Assembly: GCF_900103615.1 (NCBI RefSeq)
Contig: NZ_FNGW01000001.1
Location: forward strand, 558,001-622,000
DNA: 64,000 nucleotides
Direction of reading: 5' to 3'
From: Romboutsia lituseburensis DSM 797
GTDB lineage: Bacteria > Bacillota > Clostridia > Peptostreptococcales > Peptostreptococcaceae
Part shown: piece by piece, positions 19,020 to 28,524 of the stretch
How the letters are laid out: each line of letters begins with the position of its first letter
Numbering within the stretch: the first letter of the stretch is position 1
The notes under the pieces: model-generated
What the model saw: the letters and a program-made list of their open reading frames with translations, nothing else
The model's database searches: none
What the model was told of the DNA's origin: nothing
Program-made: the position numbers and the translations under genes

Positions 19020-19685
19020 ATGGATAAAAAAATAGTGAATCCTATATCAGATGTCTTTAAATATTTAGCAATTTCAGTGCTATTCATGTTTATAGGTTTT
19101 ATACTTGGTCAAATGTTTTTACCTGAAAGTGTTGCTTATTTAGCTAACTTTCTTATAATATTTCTATTATTATTCTTAGTAATTATGGCTATTTTCTCCA
19201 AAAAAAATGCCATACCGACTAGATTTTCAATGAATTTTGTTTATATTTTTACATTCATTGATGGTATTGCAATGTATCCTATACTACAAATGTATATAGG
19301 TGATTTAGGCTCTATTATTGTTATAAATATACTTATAGGAGTAATTGTAATGTTTGCAGCTTTATCATTTATATCTTTAAAAAAAGAAGCTGGACATTAC
19401 TTAGGTCTTGGAAAAATTTTATTTCCTGGTTTATTAGCATTATTGGTATTACTTATATTCAATATTTTCTTTAATTTTAAAATATTCAATATTTTTGTAA
19501 GTATATTAGGTATATCAATATTTGCTGGATATATTTTATATGATATTAGTTTATTAAAGTATGACATAGAACAAGGAAACATAGTAGATAAAGATGATTT
19601 GTCTATACATGTTTTAAATCTTTATCTAGACTTTGTAAATTTACTTTTAGATTTATTAAGACTAGTAAGAGAGTTTGTAAAATAA
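19020..19685 (+). CDS. Bax inhibitor-1 / YccA family membrane protein
   Basis: The protein is about 221 residues from the ATG at 19020, chosen because AAGGGAGAG lies 6 bases upstream; an earlier in-frame ATG at 18984 lacks a site. It has seven membrane helices and the family ending (GYILYDISLLKYD, then LHVLNLYLDFVNLLLDLLRL-like spacing). BI-1 proteins are pH-sensitive calcium-leak channels or stress proteins in other systems; the role in clostridia is unclear. Monocistronic. Confidence 0.87.
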   Translation: MDKKIVNPISDVFKYLAISVLFMFIGFILGQMFLPESVAYLANFLIIFLLLFLVIMAIFSKKNAIPTRFSMNFVYIFTFIDGIAMYPILQMYIGDLGSIIVINILIGVIVMFAALSFISLKKEAGHYLGLGKILFPGLLALLVLLIFNIFFNFKIFNIFVSILGISIFAGYILYDISLLKYDIEQGNIVDKDDLSIHVLNLYLDFVNLLLDLLRLVREFVK

Positions 19686-19722
19686 TATAAATTAAATAGA
19701 TTGATGATTCTATATTAAATAT

Positions 19723-19757
19723 AAAAAGGTATGAAAAATTATTTTCATACCTTTTTA
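19723..19757. terminator. Bidirectional terminator between BI-1 and rbsD genes
   Basis: A perfect stem (AAAAAGGTATGAAAA with TTTTCATACCTTTTT) lies between convergent genes. Confidence 0.87.
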
Positions 19758-19784
19758 TAATTTAATATATCTGTAATTTGCTAA

Positions 19785-20180
19785 TTAAAACACTACACCT
19801 GATTTTAATATTATGTTTGCATACGGAGTAAATTCTCCCGTTCTAACTATCGCCATAGATTCTTTAGTCATAACTTTAAAATCTTCATGAGCTACTTTAG
19901 TTATTTTTACATTTTTAAATCTTCTTTCTATCTCTTTGTACATTTCATTACTTACTGATTCTATTTCAGTAGCTATTACTATTTCTTCTACTTGTAATTC
20001 TTCAAGTACCGTGTCTAATGTATCTAAAAATGTTGGTATTCCATGTTTTAATGCTAGATCTATTCTTTCTACATTCTTTGGTATTGGAAGACCGCTATCA
20101 CATATTGTTAACATGTCTGTATGTCCCATTTTTGCTATAACTGATGATATTTCGCTGTTTATTAATACTGATTTTTTCAT
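19785..20180 (-). CDS. rbsD: D-ribose pyranase
   Basis: A 131-residue RbsD that interconverts beta-pyranose and beta-furanose ribose ahead of phosphorylation. Hallmarks are the N-terminal [17 protein letters not shown] with the catalytic His, and the C-terminal [13 protein letters not shown]. The ATG follows TAGGAGG. No ribokinase, ribose transporter or other rbs gene is adjacent. A LacI-family regulator gene lies upstream on the same strand, and the two promoter regions share a 19-base motif. Confidence 0.95.
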   Translation of the reverse strand: MKKSVLINSEISSVIAKMGHTDMLTICDSGLPIPKNVERIDLALKHGIPTFLDTLDTVLEELQVEEIVIATEIESVSNEMYKEIERRFKNVKITKVAHEDFKVMTKESMAIVRTGEFTPYANIILKSGVVF

Positions 20181-20212
20181 TTGTTGCCTCCTAAAAATTG
20201 AAATTTATAATT

Positions 20213-20231
20213 CGTTTAAAATATCGTTTTC
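20213..20231 (-). promoter_or_regulatory. Candidate LacI-type operator upstream of rbsD
   Basis: On the minus strand the site reads GAAAACGATATTTTAAACG. It matches 16 of 19 bases with the site at 21509 upstream of the LacI-family gene. AAACG half-sites are typical of LacI-family operators. A plausible promoter (TTGATT, 17 bases, TATTAT) lies just upstream. Confidence 0.45.
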
Positions 20232-20470
20232 TTATTTTTATAATATAGCATTTTTACATAATAATCAATATTTATTTACATATTTTTTACATATAATTTA
20301 CACATATTTATTCTAATATAAATTTTTATTGCTAAAAAACTTAATTTAATTTCACTACCACTTTAATACTATTGATTCTTTTATAATATATATTTTTATT
20401 AAATAACTTTATATATTAATTTTAATACTATTTTTTATTCTTTATATAAGCATATTTATCTAAAATATGA

Positions 20471-21469
20471 TTATTTTTTAATTTTTTCTGATCCTCGTTT
20501 TATTAAATATGGCTTTAGTACTATATTTTGAGTAGAATATAGTTCATACTCATTTATTTTTTTTTGAATTAAATCAAATGCAATTTGCCCCATTTGTGCT
20601 GTTGGTCTTGCGACTACACTTATTTCCATTCCTACATAATTTAAAAATTCTAAGTCATCAAATCCTACAAGAGATATATCTTCTCCAATTTTTATATTAT
20701 TTTCATTTAATGCATTTATGCAACCTAGCATCATCATATTGTTACTAACAAATATAGCAGTTACATTTTTATTATTTTTCAATATATTTATTGTTTGTGT
20801 ATACCCTGAGTCAACATGAAAATCCCCCTCATGAATATACTCATCTTTTATTACTATATTATTTAAAGTTAAAACCTCTTTATATCCCTCTAGTCTTTCA
20901 ATACTAGGTTTATTATGTAAAGGTCCTGTTATTATTGCAATATCTTTATGACCTGCATTAATTAGCATATCTACTCCATCAAAAGCTCCTTTTTTATCAT
21001 CTATAAATACTCCATCAAAATTGCTATAAATCAAATCTCTATCTACAATTACTACAGGAATATTTAGACTTTTTAATCTTTCAGAATATTTTTTACTATT
21101 TTTTAAACTACTTGAACAAGGCGTAATTATCACTCCCCCTATGTCAAAATTAGATAATGAATCTATTATCTGAAATTCTCTATCTATATTTTCATTGCTA
21201 TCAAAAGAAATTAAATTATATCCATTTTCTATTGCCTCTTCATTTATGCCCTTTAATATATCTACAAAAAACAAGTCTGATAAATCTGGTAAAATCAATG
21301 CTATATTTTTTGCATATAAGTTACCCTCTTCACTTTTTAATTCTTTTATTGCTTTTTTTATTAGTTCTTTTGTTTCTGACTTTACATAACCAGAATTATT
21401 TAAGTATCTAGATACAGTTGCAATTGAAACACCAGATTTTTTAGCTATATCTTTAATTTTAAGATTCAT
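20471..21469 (-). CDS. LacI family transcriptional regulator (RbsR-like)
   Basis: The 332-residue regulator has an N-terminal LacI helix-turn-helix (IKDIAKKSGVSIATVSRYLN), a hinge helix and a periplasmic-binding-like sugar domain (about 60-330). It precedes rbsD by 290 bases on the same strand. A motif shared between its own upstream region and that of rbsD suggests autoregulation and control of rbsD, consistent with an RbsR role, but the sugar is inferred from the neighbour only. Confidence 0.9.
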   Translation of the reverse strand: MNLKIKDIAKKSGVSIATVSRYLNNSGYVKSETKELIKKAIKELKSEEGNLYAKNIALILPDLSDLFFVDILKGINEEAIENGYNLISFDSNENIDREFQIIDSLSNFDIGGVIITPCSSSLKNSKKYSERLKSLNIPVVIVDRDLIYSNFDGVFIDDKKGAFDGVDMLINAGHKDIAIITGPLHNKPSIERLEGYKEVLTLNNIVIKDEYIHEGDFHVDSGYTQTINILKNNKNVTAIFVSNNMMMLGCINALNENNIKIGEDISLVGFDDLEFLNYVGMEISVVARPTAQMGQIAFDLIQKKINEYELYSTQNIVLKPYLIKRGSEKIKK

Positions 21470-21508
21470 TTTTTCCCTCTTTTCAATTTTTATATTTAGA
21501 TCTTCCCG

Positions 21509-21527
21509 CTTTTCAAGTATCGTTTTC
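21509..21527 (-). promoter_or_regulatory. Candidate LacI-type operator upstream of the LacI-family gene
   Basis: On the minus strand the site reads GAAAACGATACTTGAAAAG, 40 bases before the start codon and nearly identical to the site before rbsD. An autoregulatory operator is inferred. Confidence 0.45.
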
Positions 21528-21668
21528 CTAGCTTCATTTTATAATATTTATATATCTTTAACAAGTATTTTTACATGTTTTTTACATGTTTTTTTCAGTT
21601 TAATTATATGTAATTTGATTGACTTTTCGCTGTTTTATTTTATATGTTTAGTTAAGTTTTAGCTAAAT

Positions 21669-21699
21669 AAAAAAACTATCATTAATGATAGTTTTTTTA
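21669..21699. terminator. Terminator downstream of histidine kinase gene
   Basis: The stem AAAAAACTATCATT with AATGATAGTTTTTTT lies just after the leftward kinase stop's upstream neighbour region, between the kinase 3' end (21714) and the LacI-gene promoter. Confidence 0.82.
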
Positions 21700-21713
21700 T
21701 TTAAGATTAACTT

Positions 21714-23717
21714 TTACGACTTTTTAAATATTAATTCTACTTTGAAAAGATCTGCTTCTATTTCTATATTAAATTCCCCTTGCTGAAGTTCTACAAGGTC
21801 TTTTGCTATGGCTAGACCTAATCCACTACCTTCTGTATTTCTAGATAAGTCTCCTCGTTTAAATCGCTCAGAGATCTCATCCGCTTCAAAATTCAATTCA
21901 TATGATGCTATATTTTTCATATATATATACACATTATCATCTACTACTTTTGTTTCAATATAAACTCTTGTATTTTCTAATGAATATTTTGAAATATTAC
22001 TTAATAAATTTTCAAAAACCCTATACATTCTCTTACCATCACAGTTTATATAGACTTTTTCTTCTGGTAGTTTTAACTTTATATCTAAATTTGATTTTGT
22101 GAGCTTCTCTTCATTTTCTCCTATACTTTGCTTTAGAAGTTGATTTATATCTAGTTTTTCTATATTAAAACTTATATTCCCGCTACTAGCCTTACTTGCT
22201 TCAAACAAATCATCTATTAGTAATTTTAATCGCTTTGATTTTTTATCTAATATATTAACATAATCTTTTAAATAATCTGGTTGTATATTCTCTTCTTTTT
22301 TTATTAACCCTATATAGTTAATAATAGCAGTTAAAGGAGTTTTTAAATCATGACTTACATTTGTTATAAGTTCACTTTTCATTCTTTCACTTTTAACTTT
22401 TGCCTCTATAGCATTATCTAAGCCTTGACTTATGTTGTTTATATTTTCAGCTAATACAGTAAAATTGTTGTTTCCTTTTATTTCAATTTTATGGTTAACT
22501 TCACCATTTTTTATTTTATCAGCGCCTTCTATTATTTCATTAATATATATTATTTGTTTTATAAAATACAAAACTATAAAACTTATTAAACAACTTGGGA
22601 CTAAAATACAAATAACAAGAGTTAACTTCGAATTTTGCCAATACCAATTTGTATATAGTATAAGCATAACAAAGCTTATAACTACAATTGAACTAATCCC
22701 AATTATAATAAGTCTTGATATTAATGGTATTTTCTTTATATTTTTTTTAATATTTATGCCTAACTTTTTTGTATAACTATATAATTTAGCTATTAGACTA
22801 TTCTTTAATATATTTTTTTTCTCATTAAAAGTATTAACATAGCTAATAAACATCAGCACCAAAAGTATGAATGCAAATTTTATAGTTATTGAAGGTATAT
22901 AGCTAAAATACATTGATGAATAATATCCAGCTATATATATAAATCCTATATATATTTCTATTGGTATTTTACTAAGTTTTAAATATTGTTTTTTAAATAA
23001 TTTTGACTTATTTATTGAATATAAGATTAGTGCTAATAGTCCAATTGCTCCTGAGACTATTGACGTTGTAATTAAATCATTTACTATATTTATATTATAT
23101 TTAAAGTCATTATAAAAATTTAATAAATCGCCTTCATAGAAATATTTATCTTTACTATATTCACTAGGCTCTTTAGGATATATCATATTTATACTTAAAT
23201 TATCATCATCCCATAATCCATTAAATCTATTTGTATCAAATTTAGCCTGTTTTATAGCATTATTTATATTTCTAATATACAATCCTTCTCCGTTTGAAAA
23301 ATTAATATCTATATTACAATATCCACTTTCCTTGGATTTAAATTCATCTGAACTTTTACTTTTTGTGTTAGTATAAATCTCATTATTTTTTCTATTTTCA
23401 ATAAAAAACTTTATCTGATTTACATCCTTAAGAACTTCTTTTGCATCATTTTTATCATTTTCATTACTCCATTTATCTGACGTAGATCCCGTTAGTGTAA
23501 TAACTATATTTTGAAGAAATTCATTTTCAAATTTTGCTGATTCATAAAAATTATCAGATATAATGCTTTTATCATTTCTAATTAAATTTCCTGGCTTCAC
23601 TGTTTGATATGCATTGCCTAGTTTTAATTCTTGTACACCAGTAAAAAATACCGCAAGAGCCAAAGAAGCTATTATTAAAAATATATATTTTAAAAATTTA
23701 TTATCTATTTTTTTCAT
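21714..23717 (-). CDS. Multi-TM sensor histidine kinase
   Basis: A 667-residue kinase. It has one N-terminal membrane helix (about 10-28), a large extracytoplasmic region (to about 205), about five further helices (210-390), a HAMP-like stretch (392-440), HisKA with phospho-His456 in NVSHDLKTPLTAI, and an ATPase domain (FENLLSNISKYS, then SGLGLAIAKD). It follows its response regulator gene by 12 bases, so the pair forms one leftward operon. The layout recalls Firmicute kinases that sense envelope stress or antibiotics, but the signal is unknown. Confidence 0.92.
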   Translation of the reverse strand: MKKIDNKFLKYIFLIIASLALAVFFTGVQELKLGNAYQTVKPGNLIRNDKSIISDNFYESAKFENEFLQNIVITLTGSTSDKWSNENDKNDAKEVLKDVNQIKFFIENRKNNEIYTNTKSKSSDEFKSKESGYCNIDINFSNGEGLYIRNINNAIKQAKFDTNRFNGLWDDDNLSINMIYPKEPSEYSKDKYFYEGDLLNFYNDFKYNINIVNDLITTSIVSGAIGLLALILYSINKSKLFKKQYLKLSKIPIEIYIGFIYIAGYYSSMYFSYIPSITIKFAFILLVLMFISYVNTFNEKKNILKNSLIAKLYSYTKKLGINIKKNIKKIPLISRLIIIGISSIVVISFVMLILYTNWYWQNSKLTLVICILVPSCLISFIVLYFIKQIIYINEIIEGADKIKNGEVNHKIEIKGNNNFTVLAENINNISQGLDNAIEAKVKSERMKSELITNVSHDLKTPLTAIINYIGLIKKEENIQPDYLKDYVNILDKKSKRLKLLIDDLFEASKASSGNISFNIEKLDINQLLKQSIGENEEKLTKSNLDIKLKLPEEKVYINCDGKRMYRVFENLLSNISKYSLENTRVYIETKVVDDNVYIYMKNIASYELNFEADEISERFKRGDLSRNTEGSGLGLAIAKDLVELQQGEFNIEIEADLFKVELIFKKS

Positions 23718-23729
23718 ACAACCACCCTT

Positions 23730-24425
23730 TTATAACTTTTCTATCTTGTATCCAACTCCCCATACAACTTTTAAGTATCTAGGTTCTCTTGGATTTATTT
23801 CTATTTTTTCCCTTATCCTTCTAATATGAACACTTACTATGTTATCTGCATTAAAGCTATTTTCATTCCATACTTTTTCATAAATTTGTTCTATAGAAAA
23901 TACTTGCCCTTTATTAGTCATTAATAGTTTAAGTATTTTAAACTCTATAGGTGTTAACTTTACACATTCTCCATCTACAAACACTTCATTAGTTTTTGTA
24001 TTTAATTCTAGCTCTCCACTTTGTAAATTTGATATGTCATTTAAATCATTATAATTACTCCAATTTAAATATCTTCTTAGATGTGATTTAACTCTAGCTA
24101 CAAGTTCTAGAGGATTAAATGGTTTTGTTATATAATCATCTGCACCTATGTTTAAACCTATTATTTTATCCACATCCTCACTTTTTGCTGATACTAATAT
24201 TATTGGTATTTCTTTCTCTTCTCTAATTTTTATGGTTGCTTTTATTCCATCAAGTTTTGGCATCATAATATCCATCAAGATTAAATGTATGTCATTACTT
24301 ACTAAAATTTCTAAAGCTTGCATTCCATCATACGCCTTAAATATATTTATTCCTTCATTTCTTAAATAAAGTTCTATAGAATCTACTATTTCTACATCAT
24401 CATCTACTACAAGTACATTTTTCAT
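23730..24425 (-). CDS. OmpR-type response regulator
   Basis: A 231-residue regulator with a receiver domain (acidic D8-D9-D10, phosphoacceptor Asp52 in LMDIMMPKLDG, Lys in TKPFNP) and a C-terminal winged helix (about 135-231) ending in ADNIVSVHIRRIREKI and VWGVGYKIE. It is similar in organisation to VanR/YclJ-type regulators. First gene of the operon with the 667-residue kinase immediately downstream. Confidence 0.94.
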   Translation of the reverse strand: MKNVLVVDDDVEIVDSIELYLRNEGINIFKAYDGMQALEILVSNDIHLILMDIMMPKLDGIKATIKIREEKEIPIILVSAKSEDVDKIIGLNIGADDYITKPFNPLELVARVKSHLRRYLNWSNYNDLNDISNLQSGELELNTKTNEVFVDGECVKLTPIEFKILKLLMTNKGQVFSIEQIYEKVWNENSFNADNIVSVHIRRIREKIEINPREPRYLKVVWGVGYKIEKL

Positions 24426-24582
24426 ATTAACCCCTCACTTCTTTTGATCGTCGTTTTTATTATACACCATCTCCTTTCTCTATCTTAACCTTTCTTTTTA
24501 TATACTAAATATAAAATCTTAAGAAAAACCTATCCTAATTCTTAAGATTTTCTTACAAAATACAATAATTTTTAAAACAATC

Positions 24583-24611
24583 AAAAAACCACACCCTTTA
24601 AAGGGTGTGGT
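24583..24611 (-). terminator. Terminator of asnS
   Basis: A strong GC-containing stem (ACCACACCCTTT with AAAGGGTGTGGT) is followed by a T run on the leftward strand. Confidence 0.88.
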
Positions 24612-24630
24612 CTGTATCTAAAATTCTTTA

Positions 24631-26031
24631 TTAGAATTCTGCATTCTTTGGAGTTCTTGGGAATGGTATTACGTCTCTAATGTTTGACATACCTGTCATG
24701 TACATTATGATTCTTTCAAATCCTAATCCGAATCCTGAGTGAGTAGCTGTTCCAAACTTTCTAAGCTCTAAGTACCACCAGTAATCTTCTTTTTTTAATC
24801 CCATTTCTTCTATTCTTTCAAGTAATTTATCTTCTCTTTCTTCCCTTTGAGAACCACCAACTATTTCTCCAACTCCTGGAACTAATAAGTCCATAGCTCT
24901 AACTGTTTTTCCATCTTCATTCATTCTCATGTAGAATGCTTTTATATCTTTTGGATAGTCAGTAACGAATACTGGAGCCTTGAATATTTCTTCTGTTAAG
25001 TATCTTTCATGCTCTGTTTGAAGATCATCTCCCCAATTAACTGGGTATTCAAACTCATGACCTGATTCTTGTAACATTTCTACAGCTTTTGTATATGGAA
25101 GTCTTGTAAATTCAGAATTTACTACATTATTTAATCTTTCTAATAATCCTTTATCTATGAAGCTATTGAAGAATTCCATTTCTTCTGGAGCATTTTCCAT
25201 TACGTAGCTTATTACGTATTTTATCATGTCTTCAGCTAACTCCATATTATCTTCTAAGTCAGCAAAACATATTTCAGGCTCTATCATCCAGAACTCTGAT
25301 GCATGTCTTTGTGTGAATGAGTTTTCAGCTCTGAAAGTTGGTCCAAATGTATAAACATTTCTAAATGCAAGTGCCATTATTTCAGCATTTAATTGACCAC
25401 TTACTGTTAAGTTTGCTTCTTTTCCAAAGAAATCTTTAGAGTAATCTATTTTTCCTTCTTCAGTTGTTGGGATATCTTGTAAATCCATAGTAGTTATTCT
25501 AAACATTTCTCCAGCACCTTCACAGTCACTTCCTGTTATGATTGGAGAATGTGCATATACGAAGTTTCTATCTTGGAAGAACTTGTGTATAGCATATGCT
25601 GCTAAACTTCTTACTCTGAATACTGCAGAGAAAGTGTTACTTCTTGGTCTTAAGTGAGCTATTGTTCTTAAGTACTCTAATGTATGTCTTTTCTTTTGTA
25701 GTGGATATGAACTATCAGATTCACCTTCTACTACTACATTTGTTGCATGTATTTCAACTGGTTGCTTAGCACCTTCTGTTGAAACTAATTCACCTTCTAC
25801 TAATATTGATGAACTTATTGGTAATTTACCTATTTCCTTGAAATTTTCTAATTTATCTTCAGCTATTACTATTTGCATATTTTTAAAGAAACTACCGTCA
25901 TTTAATTCTATGAATCCGAAGTTTTTAGATGTTCTAGATGTTCTTATCCATCCAGCTACTTTTACAGTTTTTCCTACGTATTCTTCTTTGCTTCTGTATA
26001 ATTCTTTTACAGTTAAAAATTCTTGTTGCAT
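24631..26031 (-). CDS. asnS: Asparaginyl-tRNA synthetase
   Basis: A 466-residue class IIb synthetase charging tRNA-Asn. It has an N-terminal OB-fold anticodon domain ([20 protein letters not shown]) and a class II catalytic core with motif 2 ([20 protein letters not shown]) and motif 3 ([14 protein letters not shown]). Asn-type rather than Asp-type features include the [13 protein letters not shown] region. The ATG follows GAGGAGG. The leader is an Asn-specific T-box. Confidence 0.96.
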   Translation of the reverse strand: MQQEFLTVKELYRSKEEYVGKTVKVAGWIRTSRTSKNFGFIELNDGSFFKNMQIVIAEDKLENFKEIGKLPISSSILVEGELVSTEGAKQPVEIHATNVVVEGESDSSYPLQKKRHTLEYLRTIAHLRPRSNTFSAVFRVRSLAAYAIHKFFQDRNFVYAHSPIITGSDCEGAGEMFRITTMDLQDIPTTEEGKIDYSKDFFGKEANLTVSGQLNAEIMALAFRNVYTFGPTFRAENSFTQRHASEFWMIEPEICFADLEDNMELAEDMIKYVISYVMENAPEEMEFFNSFIDKGLLERLNNVVNSEFTRLPYTKAVEMLQESGHEFEYPVNWGDDLQTEHERYLTEEIFKAPVFVTDYPKDIKAFYMRMNEDGKTVRAMDLLVPGVGEIVGGSQREEREDKLLERIEEMGLKKEDYWWYLELRKFGTATHSGFGLGFERIIMYMTGMSNIRDVIPFPRTPKNAEF

Positions 26032-26149
26032 TTTAATTCCTCCTCATTAATTTAAGTAATTTTTCGAACTATTTTATATACACCATTTTATAAATGTGCT
26101 TTTTAGCTCTTAAATATTAGTTTTGATGTATAAGGATGTAGCTTTATAT

Positions 26150-26425
26150 AATAAAAAAAGCCCTTCATCCCTATAAAAAAGGGACGAAAGACTTGTTATT
26201 CTCTCGCGGTACCACCCTAGTTGCCAAAAATAAATTTGACCTCTTAGTTAAGCATTGCTTACAGTCTATAACGGGACCTACCGTCTAAGCCTACTCTCAT
26301 TTGATTTCGGTTAGAGACTCCGAGATGTTCTTCAATATAAATTTCGTACTGAGCTTACACCACCCTCAATTCGCTGAAACTACCTTTTATATCTACTCTT
26401 CTCTTCATAGTCTTTGTATTAATAG
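26150..26425 (-). promoter_or_regulatory. Asparagine (AAC) T-box riboswitch of asnS
   Basis: On the minus strand, AGTA is absent or degenerate, but stem I with CAGCGAATTGAG, the GGTG apical loop, and GAA followed after one base by the specifier AAC (26327-26329) is clear. The consensus T-box AGGGTGGTACCGCG (about 26203-26216) and a terminator hairpin on GTCCCTTTTTTATAGGGA-like arms ending in a T run follow. Uncharged tRNA-Asn would favour read-through into asnS. Confidence 0.93.
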
Positions 26426-26631
26426 TATTTCGATTATTTAAGAAGATTATACCAACTTATATTTTTTAAGTCAATGCTTTATTTTTTTAGTTTTATCTTA
26501 TTTTATCCTATATTTTTCAAATGTATTTTTTATTTTTTTAATATTTTATTTAATTTTTTTAAATAAAATATTACTAATACAATTTTATATAATTATATAA
26601 TAAACTAAAAATGCCATTATACTAAATATAT

Positions 26632-26874
26632 TTATTTATATGTTTTGTTATATTTTCTTTTATATTTCTTTTTTTGTATGTCATTTTCAAAAGCTAAATC
26701 TAAACGTCTATCATCAAGCATAATATAACATATTTTTTTAGTTTTATTTATTATGAAATAGTGGCTCATACTTTTTACATCAAGGCCTACTTCGTGACCA
26801 CATAAATGTAATATTAGTTTTTTATAATCTATATCTTTTACTTTATAATTTATTTTTAACTTAACAAATAACAT
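26632..26874 (-). CDS. Hypothetical small protein, uncertain
   Basis: An open frame of about 80 residues from an ATG at 26874 (an earlier in-frame ATG at 26895 lies inside a terminator). It contains LHLCGHEVGLDVKSMSHYFI and a very basic C terminus. The composition looks protein-like, but no Shine-Dalgarno is visible and I recognise no family. It could be a real gene read from the upstream transcript or a remnant. Confidence 0.35.
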   Translation of the reverse strand: MLFVKLKINYKVKDIDYKKLILHLCGHEVGLDVKSMSHYFIINKTKKICYIMLDDRRLDLAFENDIQKKKYKRKYNKTYK

Positions 26875-26881
26875 TTTACAT

Positions 26882-26920
26882 AAAAAAAGTAGCAAAATAA
26901 ATATTTATTTTGCTACTTTT
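26882..26920 (-). terminator. Terminator after the small Cys-rich gene
   Basis: A long stem (AAAAGTAGCAAAATAAAT with ATTTATTTTGCTACTTTT) is followed by a T run on the leftward strand. Confidence 0.85.
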
Positions 26921-26924
26921 CTAA

Positions 26925-27104
26925 TTATTTAACTTGTTCTATAAAGTCTTCTTGTGAAGATGCTGTTACTAAATCATCTTCTACATAACCTACAAATTCA
27001 CTTCCACATTCACCTATGCACATATCTTCTATTTCTTTTCCTAATAGTGCATTTTTTAAATCATCTATACTCATTCCAGAACACATTGAACATACTTTTA
27101 TCAT
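26925..27104 (-). CDS. Small DUF1450-like protein with CxxC and CxxxC pairs
   Basis: A 59-residue gene. TTAGGAGG precedes the ATG and the frame ends just before a terminator. The protein begins MIKVCSMCSGMSIDDL and has a second pair in MCIGECGSEFVGYVEDD, then VTASSQEDFIEQVK. The layout (Cys pair, helix, C-x3-C-G, strand, C-terminal helix) resembles the small thioredoxin-like DUF1450 proteins. It could bind metal or act in thiol redox; that is inference. The gene is divergent from the LysM-like gene at 27356. Confidence 0.75.
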   Translation of the reverse strand: MIKVCSMCSGMSIDDLKNALLGKEIEDMCIGECGSEFVGYVEDDLVTASSQEDFIEQVK

Positions 27105-27355
27105 AACTAAATACCTCCTAAATTTTGTTTAACTAAGTTGTCTTTCACATTAATATATATACACCTCAGTTAATTTTTTAAACAAAAAATTTAAGATTTT
27201 ATTTTATTTTTTAAATTTTTTAAAGTTAATTAAAAAAAGTTTAATTTAAGGTATTCATTTAATGCTTGAGTTTGACTACATATGATATTAAAAATTATTA
27301 CCTTTTGATTATTTTTTAATATTTTATCAATACTCATAATTAGGAGGTGAATTTT
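27105..27355. other. AT-rich divergent intergenic region, no firm feature
   Basis: This 250 bp stretch separates the divergent DUF1450-like and LysM-like genes. TTGACT near 27270 with an AT-rich box 17 bases later could be a vegetative promoter. The nearby CATATGATA would fit a SigK -10 pattern, but I see no matching -35, so the sporulation promoter is not supported. Confidence 0.2.
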
Positions 27356-27751
27356 ATGAAATATCTTCTAATTTTTCTAATTATTTTATCATTTATAGCT
27401 CCTTCTACTAAAAATGATGATTCATTTAAAAATATATTTAGAGATGGTTTTTATAATTATATAACTTGTTTAGATAATAGTGTAGATTACTTAGTCGAAA
27501 ATGTTCCTGCATTTTCTAGTATAGCTGAAATACCATATGAAAAAGCTTATTCAAGCATTATGAAAGATAGACATCTTATTAAACACTTAGTTTCATCTGG
27601 TGAAACTTTAGATGACATTATAAAACTTTACAATAACAATATTGATGATATAGAAAATTTTAGGAAAGTTGTTTATAAAGAAAATGAAGGACTTATATCT
27701 GAAGATTATCAAGTTCAATCAGGATCATACATTACTATTCCATGTGAATAA
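27356..27751 (+). CDS. Secreted protein with degenerate LysM-like domain
   Basis: A 131-residue protein from the ATG at 27356 (AGGAGGTGA directly upstream; an in-frame GTG at 27347 is part of that site). A signal peptide or anchor covers residues 1-20. The C-terminal half, HLVSSGETLDDIIKLYNNNI followed by a strand ending YITIPCE, resembles a LysM repeat that binds glycan strands. It lies 69 bases before the DUF4397 gene and next to the csp cluster, so a spore envelope or germination role is possible but unproven. Confidence 0.65.
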   Translation: MKYLLIFLIILSFIAPSTKNDDSFKNIFRDGFYNYITCLDNSVDYLVENVPAFSSIAEIPYEKAYSSIMKDRHLIKHLVSSGETLDDIIKLYNNNIDDIENFRKVVYKENEGLISEDYQVQSGSYITIPCE

Positions 27752-27820
27752 GTAGTATCAAAAAAACATATTTTTAAATATTATAATATGTAGCTTATAA
27801 TATTTAAGGGGGAGAATAAT

Positions 27821-28456
27821 TTGAAAAGTGATTCAAGGGTATATGATGAAAATTATTCAATAATTAGGTTTTTACACGCTGTTCCTAGAGGTAAACCTGT
27901 AGATATTTATTTTAATAATAGTTTATTTTTTAATAGAATATTATTTACTCAGTTTACACCTTATATATATGTACCAGAAGGAACTTACGAAGTTACTATA
28001 TTTGAAACAGGCACTAGAGAAAATCCTATTCTTAGAGAAAGCTTAGAAGTTCAAAGAGATAAGATGTCCACACTTGCTATGACAGGATATGAAGATGATT
28101 TAGAGTTATTACTTATTAACGAAGCTAAAGAAGAATCTGAAAATAGTGATTTATCTAAAGTTAGGATAGTTCACCTATCACCTAACTTGCCTAAATTAAA
28201 TATTTATTTGAACGATAAAATAGTTTTTCCAGATGTAGATTTTAGAGAAGTTACAGATTATGTAGAGGTTCCTGCCTACGATATATATACTCTTGATATT
28301 GTACTTGAAAAATCAGGAAGACTTCTTAGAAGTAACCAAATAGCAGTAAATGTAGATAGAGTATATTCTTTATATTTACTAGGTAATTTTGCAAACTTCC
28401 AAGTATTTCAATCAAGAGATGGTACAGCATTTGTAAACACAGTTGTTAGAGATTAA
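27821..28456 (+). CDS. DUF4397 domain protein
   Basis: The 211-residue protein consists of two tandem beta-rich DUF4397-type repeats: one starting IIRFLHAVPRGKPVDIYFNN (about residues 10-95) and a second starting VRIVHLSPNLPKLNIYLND (about 110-205). The family is common in spore formers, with unknown function. The start is TTG behind AAGGGGGAG. No signal peptide is apparent, which would fit a protein deposited in the spore rather than secreted. Likely co-transcribed with the LysM-like gene and followed by a strong terminator. Confidence 0.85.
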   Translation: MKSDSRVYDENYSIIRFLHAVPRGKPVDIYFNNSLFFNRILFTQFTPYIYVPEGTYEVTIFETGTRENPILRESLEVQRDKMSTLAMTGYEDDLELLLINEAKEESENSDLSKVRIVHLSPNLPKLNIYLNDKIVFPDVDFREVTDYVEVPAYDIYTLDIVLEKSGRLLRSNQIAVNVDRVYSLYLLGNFANFQVFQSRDGTAFVNTVVRD

Positions 28457-28466
28457 ATAAGAAAAT

Positions 28467-28510
28467 AAAAATACCTCAAAGTATTATATATTAACTTTGA
28501 GGTATTTTTA
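28467..28510. terminator. Bidirectional terminator downstream of DUF4397 gene
   Basis: The stem AAAAATACCTCAAAGT with ACTTTGAGGTATTTTTA separates the convergent DUF4397 and DUF3787 genes. Confidence 0.85.
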
Positions 28511-28524
28511 TTTAGAAATAATGT

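Noticed and set aside
27270-27310. SigK promoter for the LysM-like gene
   Set aside because: CATATGATA fits the -10 pattern, but no -35 element lies at the right distance.
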